This document shows positions 18,162-25,984 of a DNA stretch of 64,000 nt, piece by piece. Every line of letters starts with the position of its first letter. Position 1 is the first letter of the stretch. Location of the stretch: positions 62,001-126,000 of the forward strand of contig NZ_JAFMPP010000008.1 in assembly GCF_017349315.1 (NCBI RefSeq), given 5' to 3'. The DNA is from Jiella flava (lineage in GTDB: Bacteria; Pseudomonadota; Alphaproteobacteria; Rhizobiales; Rhizobiaceae). The position numbers and the translations under genes are program-made. The notes under the pieces are model-generated. The model ran no database searches and was not told where the DNA came from. It saw only the letters and a program-made list of their open reading frames with translations.

Positions 18162-18193
18162 GAGCGGCCGGCGAGGCGCGGCGAGGATCACGC

Positions 18194-18706
18194 TCAGAGC
18201 CGGGAGACGACGTCCTGCAGCCAGCGGTCCTTCAGCCCCATGGCGGCAATTTCCTCGTAGGCGCTGGTCACGTAGTCGACATTCGGGCCGGACTGGCCAT
18301 GACTGCGCGCCACGATCGCAGCGGCTTCGGCCGGGGCGATCTTGCCGGCATATTGGCTGTGGCCGCGATCGACGACGTAGCAGACCGCATGGACCGCGCG
18401 GCCGTCGGCAAGGCGGACCGGCAGAATCAATTCCCGGTAGACATTGGTGACGAGCTCCCGCGCTCTCAGATAGGCTAGGGTTTCCTCGCGCAGCGAATCG
18501 TCGACGCGGAATGCCATCCCGACGCAGGAGCCGCCGCGATCGAGTCCGAAAACCAGACCCGGCCGATCCGGTGTCCCACGGTGAACATAGGAATGGACGC
18601 AAAGCGCGCGATGATATCCGGCCAGTCTTGCTTTTGTGCGTTCCACATAGTCAAACCCGGGACGCCAGATCAGCGAGCCGTAACCGAACACCCAGAAGTC
18701 TCTCAT
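18194..18706 (-). CDS. ChaC-like gamma-glutamylcyclotransferase
   Basis: This 170-residue protein begins with the ChaC family signature VFGYGSLIWRPGF, which binds the gamma-glutamyl group, and continues with RALCVHSYVHRGTP and the YRELILPV stretch. ChaC enzymes split glutathione into 5-oxoproline and Cys-Gly in the cytoplasm. The ATG at 18706 is chosen because the signature lies immediately after it. It is convergent with plsC and divergent from the DUF2125 gene. Confidence 0.9.
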   Translation of the reverse strand: MRDFWVFGYGSLIWRPGFDYVERTKARLAGYHRALCVHSYVHRGTPDRPGLVFGLDRGGSCVGMAFRVDDSLREETLAYLRARELVTNVYRELILPVRLADGRAVHAVCYVVDRGHSQYAGKIAPAEAAAIVARSHGQSGPNVDYVTSAYEEIAAMGLKDRWLQDVVSRL

Positions 18707-18769
18707 TGCCCCTCTTCCACGCCGCAATTTTTTTCCGGCAAAACCGGTTCCGTGTAAAAGGATAACGGG

Positions 18770-19789
18770 ATGGCAGCGTCAAGCGACAGCCCTTCCAAGG
18801 CCCGCCGTGCTCTGATCGGCGTCGCCGTCATCGTCGTGCTCTTGATCGCGGCGTTGTGTGGGGCCTGGTTCTACCTCGCTGGACGGCTGGATCGGGAATT
18901 GGCCCGGGTGGTCGAGACGGCCCGCGAGCGCGGCATTGATGTCGAATGCCCCAACCGCGACGTTTTCGGCTTCCCGTTCCGACTCGGCTTTCGCTGCGAC
19001 GCGATTTCGGTGGATCGGCCGGACGCGGCCGTGCGCGCTTCGGCCGGGGCGATCCGCACCGCAGCGCAGATCTACCGTCCGAACCGGCTGGTCGGCGAAC
19101 TCGACGGCCCGCTGAAACTCGAAATACCGGCGGCGCCGCCGCTCGACATGCGCTGGTCACTGGCTCAGGGCTCGGCGACCTTCTGGACCACCGGGCTCGA
19201 CCGCGTCTCGCTGATCTTTGATAATCCGCAGATCGCCCTGTTGGAACCGGCGAACGACATCGCACCGCTCAGCAACGCCGCCCATGCCGAAGCCCATGCC
19301 CGGCGCCGGGACGGCAATCTCGATATTTTCACGCTGCTGCGGGGCGGGCGCCTCCTGTGGCCCGGCGCGCCGACGTTGCCGCCGCTCGATACCAGTGCGG
19401 ATCTGACCATCGACGGGGCCGGGACCTGGCTGTCTGGCGCCGCGCGTGGCCTGACGGGACGCGAACTTTTCGCCAACCGGCCCGTGTCGCTTCGCTCGCT
19501 GATGATCAAGATGGGCAGCGCTGACGCCGATCTCAGCGGCGACTTCAGCTTCGACGACGAGGGTCGTCTGAACGGCAAGTTCAAGCTTGCGATTCAAAAC
19601 CCGAAGGAAATCGCCAAGCTGATCGGCATCGTCGCGCCGAAACTGAGAGATATCGCCGCGGCGGTGGCGTCGGCCGTTCCGATGGCTGGCCAGCAGGTGG
19701 ACGGTCGCACCGTGATCGAGCTGCGGGCGCGCAACGGCATTCTCGCCGTCGGCATTTTCCCGATGGGCAAGATCCCCTCTTTGCGCTGA
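18770..19789 (+). CDS. DUF2125 family protein, membrane-anchored
   Basis: This 339-residue protein has an N-terminal membrane anchor (LIGVAVIVVLLIAALCGAWFYLAG) and a large exported domain that fits DUF2125, including VECPNRDVFGFPFRLGFRCD. The family is widespread in alphaproteobacteria and has no assigned function. A late region (KIGSADADLSGDFSFDDEGRL-like, residues about 245-265) looks like repeated beta strands. It is convergent with rpoH, with a terminator between. Confidence 0.85.
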   Translation: MAASSDSPSKARRALIGVAVIVVLLIAALCGAWFYLAGRLDRELARVVETARERGIDVECPNRDVFGFPFRLGFRCDAISVDRPDAAVRASAGAIRTAAQIYRPNRLVGELDGPLKLEIPAAPPLDMRWSLAQGSATFWTTGLDRVSLIFDNPQIALLEPANDIAPLSNAAHAEAHARRRDGNLDIFTLLRGGRLLWPGAPTLPPLDTSADLTIDGAGTWLSGAARGLTGRELFANRPVSLRSLMIKMGSADADLSGDFSFDDEGRLNGKFKLAIQNPKEIAKLIGIVAPKLRDIAAAVASAVPMAGQQVDGRTVIELRARNGILAVGIFPMGKIPSLR

Positions 19790-19828
19790 GAGGGGCGGCC
19801 GCCGTGATGTCTGGACCAACGGTCGCAA

Positions 19829-19857
19829 CAAAAAAAAGCCGGGGCGTCGACCCCGGC
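19829..19857 (-). terminator. Rho-independent terminator of rpoH
   Basis: On the minus strand the arms AGCCGGGG and CCCCGGCT (19836-19843 and 19850-19857, perfect 8 bp, loop of 6) are followed by an unbroken U-run (A-run at 19829-19836 on the plus strand). It lies 32 bp past the rpoH stop. Confidence 0.92.
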
Positions 19858-19888
19858 TCTCCTCCGTCGTTTGACGATGCCTCGATGC

Positions 19889-20791
19889 TCACGCCCCAAC
19901 CGGCGTCAGCGCCTGATCGGCGGCCGCGGCCTTATCGCGCACAGCCTTTTGGACCTTTTCAAACGCCCGCACCTCGATCTGGCGGACGCGCTCGCGCGAG
20001 ATGTCGAACTCGCCGGACAGCGCTTCGAGGGTGAGCGGGTCTTCGGCGAGACGGCGGGCTTCGAAGATCCGGCGCTCGCGATCGTTAAGGACGCCCATTG
20101 CCGAGCGCAGCATGTCGCGGCGCTGATCGTATTCGTCCTGGCGCACCAGCACATCTTCCTGGGAGTCGGAATCGTCGACCAACCAGTCCTGCCATTCGCC
20201 CGATTCACCTTCTGTCGCACGGATTGGCGCGTTGAGCGAAGAGTCGCCGGACAAGCGGCGATTCATCGACACGACCTCCTCCTCGGACACGCCGAGGGTG
20301 GTGGCGATGTGATTGACCTGATCAGGACGCAGGTCGCCCTCGTCGAGCGCCTGAATGCGGCTCTTCATCTTGCGGAGATTGAAGAACAGCCGCTTCTGAT
20401 TGGCGGTCGTGCCCATCTTGACCAAACTCCAGGAACGAAGAATATATTCCTGAATCGAGGCTTTGATCCACCACATGGCGTAGGTCGCCAAGCGAAAACC
20501 GCGCTCGGGATCGAAGCGTTTGACGGCTTGCATCAAGCCGACATTGCCCTCGGAAATCACTTCGCCGATCGGCAGGCCGTAGCCGCGATAGCCCATCGCA
20601 ATCTTGGCAACGAGCCGGAGGTGACTGGTGACGAGCTTATGCGCTGCCTTGCGGTCGTCATGCTCGGCGTAACGCTTCGCCAGCATGTATTCCTCCTGCG
20701 GTTCCAGCATGGGAAACCGCCGGATCTCTTCGAGATAACGAGTCAGTCCGCCGTCGCCCGACGAAATCGTCGGAAGATTCATCTGGGCCAT
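19889..20791 (-). CDS. rpoH: RNA polymerase heat-shock sigma factor RpoH (sigma-32)
   Basis: This 300-residue sigma-70-family factor has region 2 (LVAKIAMGYRGYGLPIGEVI then DPERGFRLATYAMWWIKASI), the RpoH box (NQKRLFFNLRKMK) that separates it from RpoD and other factors, and region 4 with the helix-turn-helix LEALSGEFDISRERVRQIE. It directs transcription of heat-shock genes. The start at 20791 gives the usual MAQMNLPT N-terminus. In related genomes rluD-type genes commonly lie immediately upstream; here a 14-kb carbohydrate island separates them. Confidence 0.96.
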   Translation of the reverse strand: MAQMNLPTISSGDGGLTRYLEEIRRFPMLEPQEEYMLAKRYAEHDDRKAAHKLVTSHLRLVAKIAMGYRGYGLPIGEVISEGNVGLMQAVKRFDPERGFRLATYAMWWIKASIQEYILRSWSLVKMGTTANQKRLFFNLRKMKSRIQALDEGDLRPDQVNHIATTLGVSEEEVVSMNRRLSGDSSLNAPIRATEGESGEWQDWLVDDSDSQEDVLVRQDEYDQRRDMLRSAMGVLNDRERRIFEARRLAEDPLTLEALSGEFDISRERVRQIEVRAFEKVQKAVRDKAAAADQALTPVGA

Positions 20792-21039
20792 GTTGGTGCG
20801 CCCTCCATCGCTTGAATTCGGCCGCTTCGCGTGAAAGCCAGCCAGGGTGCGGGCCGCTGTCGCCAACCCACATCCGCTCGATATGGTGATTGTGCAACGG
20901 GATTGCACGTCTCCCAACCGCTTTCGCCATGACAATGTTGCAATGTCGAAATGATCTTTTGGTGATCGAGATGCCGTCCGGGGACGCCGGAGTGTCGCGA
21001 TTTCAAATGGAAGTATAATGAACGCTCCCGCCGTTGGCG

Positions 21040-21948
21040 TTACAGCATTGGGCGCAGCACTTGGTCGATGATCTCGTCGGCGCGGGCCGGGTCGGCGGCG
21101 ACGTTCGGTGCGCGCATGGCGGCGAGACCGGGCTCGTCGAAGAGTTTGGCTGCGAGCGCCTTGATCATCGCGGTGCCGCCGTTTTCGATGACCGCGACGA
21201 CGAGGGCGTTGATGCCGGCGTTGGCTGTGCCTGTCTCATGGGTGGCTCGAACCTGGGCAGGCACGAGATTGGCAAGACCACTGATCGAGCCGCTGCCGCC
21301 GAGCGAGGCGGCGCCCGCAAGCAGGCGCTCGTCGCCGATCATGACCGACAAATCGCGGGCCTTCAGGAACCCCTGTGCGCCGCTCCAACTGCCGGAGCTG
21401 TCCTTGACGCCGCGAATGGCCGGGCCGAAGCGATCCTTCAAGCGACGCACCAGCGCCGGCGACAGCGGCGTGCCGGTGACCTTGGGGATATGGTAGAGGA
21501 TCAGTTCGACCGACGCGGCGTCGAGCCGCTCGATGAGCGCGCCAAACCAGGCTTCGAGGCCGGCGTCGGGCACGCCTTTGAAATAAAACGGCGGGGTGGC
21601 GAGGAAGCGGCGGATGCCGCGCTCCAGCCCGTCCCGGGCCTGGCTTGCCGCGTCTTCGGCCGCGGTCGCACACAGGCACAGGGTGACCGCCTCGGCGGCA
21701 ACGCCGGCGTCGAGCACGCCGTCGATGAGTTTTGCGCGTTCTGCACGGGTCAGGCTCGCGCCTTCGCCGGTCGTGCCGCATAAGGTGACGCCTTCGGCGC
21801 CGGCGGCGATGACACGGGCGGCCTGACGCCCGCCGGCCGCAGCGTCAAGGGCGCCATCCCGGGTGAAGGGCGTGATCAGCGCGGCGGAAATGCCGAAGGG
21901 CTTGGCGTTCGCGACATTATCGTTGATTAAGGTGTTAGACGGATGCAT
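21040..21948 (-). CDS. Dihydrodipicolinate synthase/N-acetylneuraminate lyase family protein
   Basis: This 302-residue TIM-barrel enzyme belongs to the DapA/NanA aldolase family. It has the carboxylate-binding GTTGEG motif, the catalytic Tyr region LYHIPKVTG and the Schiff-base Lys in GVKDSSG. Family members cleave or condense pyruvate adducts, for example 2-keto-3-deoxy sugar acids. It is the last gene of a TRAP transporter operon, so it probably degrades the imported sugar acid rather than making lysine. The exact substrate cannot be read from the sequence. Confidence 0.88.
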   Translation of the reverse strand: MHPSNTLINDNVANAKPFGISAALITPFTRDGALDAAAGGRQAARVIAAGAEGVTLCGTTGEGASLTRAERAKLIDGVLDAGVAAEAVTLCLCATAAEDAASQARDGLERGIRRFLATPPFYFKGVPDAGLEAWFGALIERLDAASVELILYHIPKVTGTPLSPALVRRLKDRFGPAIRGVKDSSGSWSGAQGFLKARDLSVMIGDERLLAGAASLGGSGSISGLANLVPAQVRATHETGTANAGINALVVAVIENGGTAMIKALAAKLFDEPGLAAMRAPNVAADPARADEIIDQVLRPML

Positions 21949-22023
21949 GGCAGACTCCGTGGAAAACGGCCCCGGCGCTCGTTGCCGGGGAAAGCTGAGA
22001 GGGCGGCGCGATCGTTCTGAGCG

Positions 22024-23328
22024 TCAGAGCATGCCGGCTGCGCGGGGCAGCCAGAGTGACAGAGCCGGGACGTAGGTCAGAAGCGTCAGCATCGCGACGA
22101 GGATCGCCAGGAAGAACCAGCTCTCGCGGATCAGTTCGGCCAGCGGAATGCCGTTCAGCGCCTTGATGATGAACAGCAAGATTCCGTAGGGCGGGGTGAT
22201 TAGCCCGATCATCATGTTGAACACCAGGACGACGCCCAGATAGACGAGGTCGATCCCCATCGCCGCGGCAGTCGGGATGAATAGGGGCGTTACGACCAGC
22301 ATGATCGTCGAGACGTCGAGAATGCAGCCGAGCAGCAGATAGAGGATGTTGAGCAGCAGAAGGAAGGCCCAGGGCTGCAATTGCAGCTGCTGGAACAGCG
22401 CCGAGACCGTCTGCGGGACCTGCTCGATGGTGACGACATAATTGAAGATGAAGGCGCCGCACAAAACAATCGTGACGACGGCGGTGGTCTCGACGGTCTC
22501 GCGGACCACGTCGATGAAGCTCGACAACCCAAGCGCCCGATACGCGAAGGCTGCAAGCAGGATGGCGTAAAGGGCCGAGACGGCCGCGGCCTCGGTCGGA
22601 GTGAAGGCGCCCGAATAGATGCCGCCGAGCAGGATGACCGGCATGAACAGTGCGGGCAGGGCGCGCAGCACGATCACGGGCAACATCGCCAGAGCCACCG
22701 GTGCCTCGATCGGGAAGCCGCGCACCTTGGCCATGATCGCCACGGCGATGCCGAGAACCAGGCACAGGAGCAGCGCCGGCACGACACCCCCGAGGAACAG
22801 CGCGCCGACCGAAGTCGACGAAATCAGCGCATAGAACACCATCGGGATCGACGGCGGAAAGATCGGACCGACCACCGCCGACGCGGCCGTCATCGCTCCG
22901 GCAAATCCGCGCGGATAACGGTTTTCGCGCATCATCATATCGGTGATGATCTTGCCGACCCCCGCCGCATCGGAAATGGCCGAGCCGCTCATGCCGGAAA
23001 AGATGAGGCTCGTCAGAATGTTGACCTGAGCGAGCCCGCCCGGCAGCCGGCCGACCAGCGCCAGCGCGAAGTCGAGGAGCCTGTCCGAGATCTTGCCGGC
23101 ATTCATGATGTTGGCGGCGAAGATGAACAGCGGTACGGCGAGCGCGACGAAATTGCCGAAGATGCCGTTAAGGACATTTTCAGCCGCAAGGCTGACATCC
23201 TGGCCGGAAAGAAACAGGTAGAAGATGCTGGCGACGATCATCGCGATGCCGAAGGGCAGACCGGTGATGGTGATCGTCACCATCAGGACGAGCATGATCG
23301 CGAAGGCGTAGTGGCCGAGAAACTCCAC
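22024..23328 (-). CDS. TRAP transporter large permease (DctM type)
   Basis: This 434-residue protein is very hydrophobic, with about 12 membrane helices, and has DctM landmarks such as LDFALALVGRLPGGLAQVNI, GMSGSAISDAAGVG and FPPSIPMVFYA. It is the sodium-coupled channel subunit of a TRAP transporter. I chose the GTG at 23328 because AGGAG lies 7 bp upstream; an upstream ATG at 23352 falls inside the small permease gene. Stop and start are about 10 bp apart, indicating one operon with the neighbouring TRAP genes. Confidence 0.94.
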   Translation of the reverse strand: MEFLGHYAFAIMLVLMVTITITGLPFGIAMIVASIFYLFLSGQDVSLAAENVLNGIFGNFVALAVPLFIFAANIMNAGKISDRLLDFALALVGRLPGGLAQVNILTSLIFSGMSGSAISDAAGVGKIITDMMMRENRYPRGFAGAMTAASAVVGPIFPPSIPMVFYALISSTSVGALFLGGVVPALLLCLVLGIAVAIMAKVRGFPIEAPVALAMLPVIVLRALPALFMPVILLGGIYSGAFTPTEAAAVSALYAILLAAFAYRALGLSSFIDVVRETVETTAVVTIVLCGAFIFNYVVTIEQVPQTVSALFQQLQLQPWAFLLLLNILYLLLGCILDVSTIMLVVTPLFIPTAAAMGIDLVYLGVVLVFNMMIGLITPPYGILLFIIKALNGIPLAELIRESWFFLAILVAMLTLLTYVPALSLWLPRAAGML

Positions 23329-23338
23329 GTCAACGCTC

Positions 23339-23857
23339 CTAGATCTGATCACGCCAAGAGGGGCCGAAAAGCTGGATCAACCGCCAGAACCCCTGGATTG
23401 CAAAGCCCGCGATGAACAACAGATAGCAGCCATAGACCAAGTCCATCGGGATTCTGAGCACGGCGCTTTTGCGGCGCGCCATGAAGGTGAGATAGTCCCA
23501 GGTATAGGGCACCAGCAGCGCGAAGGCGGCGATGACCGCGACCATCGAGATGACGCTGAAGACGCGGCGCGTCTCCGGCGATACGATGTCGTAGACGACG
23601 TCGAATGACACATGCTTGCGGATCGGGACGGTAAAGGCCGCAGACCAGAACACCGCCCAGATGAAGCTGATCATCACGAATTCCTGGGTCCACAGCAGCG
23701 GTGCGTTGAGCACGTAGCGATAAAAGACCTGGACGAGAAATCCCATGAACGCGCTGAGGAACAGCGCTACGCCGATCCAGTCGGCGACGCGCTTGGCCAT
23801 GGTGCCCAGCCAAGCGAGAGCGCCGGCGGAACCGGACGACGGAGCGCCTTTGGTCAT
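23339..23857 (-). CDS. TRAP transporter small permease (DctQ type)
   Basis: This 172-residue protein has four predicted membrane helices and DctQ-family features (FYRYVLNAPLLWTQEFVMIS and PIRKHVSFDVVY). It pairs with the large permease and the periplasmic binding protein encoded on either side. Only 2 bp separate its ATG from the stop of the binding protein gene. Confidence 0.92.
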   Translation of the reverse strand: MTKGAPSSGSAGALAWLGTMAKRVADWIGVALFLSAFMGFLVQVFYRYVLNAPLLWTQEFVMISFIWAVFWSAAFTVPIRKHVSFDVVYDIVSPETRRVFSVISMVAVIAAFALLVPYTWDYLTFMARRKSAVLRIPMDLVYGCYLLFIAGFAIQGFWRLIQLFGPSWRDQI

Positions 23858-23859
23858 TG

Positions 23860-24873
23860 TCAGTTCTTCTTCGACGCGTCAGCCTTGGGCGCCATGGCGT
23901 TGATCTGGTCAACCCAACCACTGGTCCATTGCTTCGAGCGATCACTGTCGAGATAATATTTCTGCACATGTTCGCGGAAGGCGCTGATATCCGGATTCGT
24001 CACCGCCAGCCCCTTCGACTTGAAAAAGTCGACGAGCTTGTCCTCTTCGGCCTTGCGCTTGGTGTCATTCCATTTGCAAGCGGCATCCGCGGCGTTCTGC
24101 ACAGCCGCCTTCTGACTGTCGTCCAGCTTGTTCCAGACGTCTGCACCGATCACCAGATTGATCGCGTCGACCAGATGCTTGGTCATGGTGATCTGCTTGG
24201 TGACTTCGTAAAACTTCGCTGCATAATCGGTCGGCAGCGGGTTGTCCTGCGCGTCGATCGTACCGGTCTGCAGGCCGAGATAGACGTCGCCGAAGGGCAT
24301 CGGAACCGGATTGGCGCCAAGCGCCTTGCCCATGAAGAGCCACGCATCGGAGTCGGGCATCCGCATTTTCACGCCCTTTAGATCGTCGGGCGTGTCGACC
24401 TTCATCTGCTTGCGCAGATTCAACTCGCGGGTGCCGAGATAACAGGGGGCGAGCAGGCGGATATTCATCGCCTGCTCGACATCGGCCTTGAACTGATCGC
24501 CGAGCTTGCTTTTCATGAAGTCGTCGTAGTGTTGCGCGCTGCGGAACAGATAGGGCATCGTCAAGAGCCCATATTGCGGCAGCTGGTCGGCAATCAGCTG
24601 GAACGACAGATAGGTCATCTGCAGGTTGCCGCGCTCGACCGCGTCGGTGTCCGCGCCTTGTTTGAACAGCGATCCCGAATCGTAGATCTCGACGTTGAAC
24701 TGACCCGGTGCCGCCTTTTCCAGATCCGTTTTGAACATCTTGAGCGCCTGGGTGTGGATGTCGCTCGGAACGCTCGGGACGCTGATTTTCAGGTCGATCG
24801 GCGCCGCATTTGCGGACAGGCTGCCCGCCAGCATAGCGGCACCGACGGCCAGAGCCAGAATCGCTTTTGACAT
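23860..24873 (-). CDS. TRAP transporter substrate-binding protein (DctP type)
   Basis: This 337-residue periplasmic protein starts with a Sec signal peptide (MSKAILALAVGAAMLAGSLS, cleavage after ANA) and has the DctP layout, with the conserved ligand-carboxylate Arg expected in DLKGVKMRMPDSDAW and the GLQTGTIDAQDNPLP stretch. Such proteins usually bind organic acids, often uronates or other sugar acids, through that Arg. The ATG at 24873 is preceded by AAGGAGGAGG; codons further upstream would remove the signal peptide. It is the first gene of the operon. Confidence 0.94.
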   Translation of the reverse strand: MSKAILALAVGAAMLAGSLSANAAPIDLKISVPSVPSDIHTQALKMFKTDLEKAAPGQFNVEIYDSGSLFKQGADTDAVERGNLQMTYLSFQLIADQLPQYGLLTMPYLFRSAQHYDDFMKSKLGDQFKADVEQAMNIRLLAPCYLGTRELNLRKQMKVDTPDDLKGVKMRMPDSDAWLFMGKALGANPVPMPFGDVYLGLQTGTIDAQDNPLPTDYAAKFYEVTKQITMTKHLVDAINLVIGADVWNKLDDSQKAAVQNAADAACKWNDTKRKAEEDKLVDFFKSKGLAVTNPDISAFREHVQKYYLDSDRSKQWTSGWVDQINAMAPKADASKKN

Positions 24874-24967
24874 GGATTGTCCTCCTCCTTCTCCCAAAGG
24901 TCGACGCCGCCGCGGGAGCCGACATCGGACGGCGCGGAGTGTTGCCTCATTTTTTCGCTTATGCAAG

Positions 24968-24982
24968 ACTGATTGTATCAGT
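24968..24982. promoter_or_regulatory. Probable GntR operator between the TRAP operon and its regulator
   Basis: A perfect 6-bp inverted repeat with a 3-bp spacer, ACTGAT-TGT-ATCAGT, lies in the 205-bp divergent region, 95 bp upstream of the TRAP operon start and 97 bp upstream of the GntR gene. The arm and spacer lengths fit FadR-subfamily operators. Binding by this GntR protein is an inference. Confidence 0.6.
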
Positions 24983-25078
24983 GATCCGATTTTTGAGGCC
25001 ACCAGATGAGCGAGGGGGGAACGCTCTTGAGGATTCCCATCTCGTTAATCTCCGGCGGATGCGGGCTTGGGGGGCGTG

Positions 25079-25750
25079 ATGGCGAAAGTCGAAGCCAGAA
25101 CCGGTGATGGCAAGAATCAGCGCATGGCCGCCTATGATCGGTTCGTGGACGCGTTGCGTTCGGGCACGCTGACGCTCGGACAGATGATCACCCAACGCGA
25201 GCTTGCCGCCGACCTCGAACTGTCGGTGGGCGCGTTGCGCGAACTTTTGCCGTTGCTCGAATCCGAAGGTCTGATCCAGGTGCTCAACCAGCGCGGCATT
25301 CTTTTGCCGGCGATCGATTTGAAGATGATTCGCGAGACCTTCCAGTTCCGTCTGGCACTGGAGCGGGAGGCGGCCTCGACGGCTGTCGAGACCATGCCGG
25401 ACGAGACGATCGAGGCGCTCAGATCAGCCCATCGCACCATGATGGATGAGATTCGGCGGGACAGTTCGGAGACGGTGCTGGTGCGAGCCGAAGGGATCGA
25501 CCGGGCGATGCATGCCGCGTTGATCGCCTCGACCGGCAATGGCCTGCTGCAGCGGATCTACGAGACCAATGAGACGCGCATGCGGCTGATCAATCTCTAT
25601 CGCCATGCGCTGACCGCGCAGGCGACGCTGGACGCCTTCGCCGATCATCTGGCGGTGATCGAGGCGCTTGGCAAACGCGATCGGGCAGGCGCGATGGCGG
25701 CGATTGAACGCCACATCCACAACGCCCGCAACCGCGCAGTTGCGCTTTAG
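25079..25750 (+). CDS. GntR family transcriptional regulator (FadR/FCD type)
   Basis: This 223-residue repressor-type protein has an N-terminal winged helix (GQMITQRELAADLELSVGALRELLPLLESEGL) and a C-terminal all-helical FCD effector domain (ETFQFRLALEREAA, with His residues near HAALIAST, DHLAVI and HIHNAR that would bind a metal and an organic acid). It is divergent from the TRAP operon and likely regulates it. The ATG at 25079 follows a run of G; a start at 25067 would add four residues. Confidence 0.9.
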   Translation: MAKVEARTGDGKNQRMAAYDRFVDALRSGTLTLGQMITQRELAADLELSVGALRELLPLLESEGLIQVLNQRGILLPAIDLKMIRETFQFRLALEREAASTAVETMPDETIEALRSAHRTMMDEIRRDSSETVLVRAEGIDRAMHAALIASTGNGLLQRIYETNETRMRLINLYRHALTAQATLDAFADHLAVIEALGKRDRAGAMAAIERHIHNARNRAVAL

Positions 25751-25847
25751 CGCGCCGGTTGTCCGCCGGCACGCACAAAGGACGCGCGATCTCATTCAGT
25801 CGACGTGTCGGGCTTGCCGAAAATCGTTCCGATGTTCGGGCCGATGC
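25751..25847 (+). repeat. Dispersed intergenic repeat, copy 3
   Basis: This copy keeps ACGCACAAAGGACGC and the tail GAAAATCGTTCCGATGTTCG followed by GGCCGATGC, in the same orientation as copy 1. Its hairpin arms are partly degraded. It starts immediately after the stop of the GntR gene. Confidence 0.6.
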
Positions 25848-25984
25848 TGTAATCGCCGAACATGCAGGGCTGATCGATGGGGTGAGCCAAGGTGCGCGGC
25901 GTGCGGTGGATGCGCCAATGACGTAGAGCCGCAATCGCGGACGGGGAAATTGGCAACGATGCACGAGGATTTGGGGGTTGGATT

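Noticed and set aside
20920-20960. Near-palindrome GACAATGTTGCAATGTC upstream of rpoH
   Set aside because: The arms do not match exactly, and no regulator that would use it can be named.
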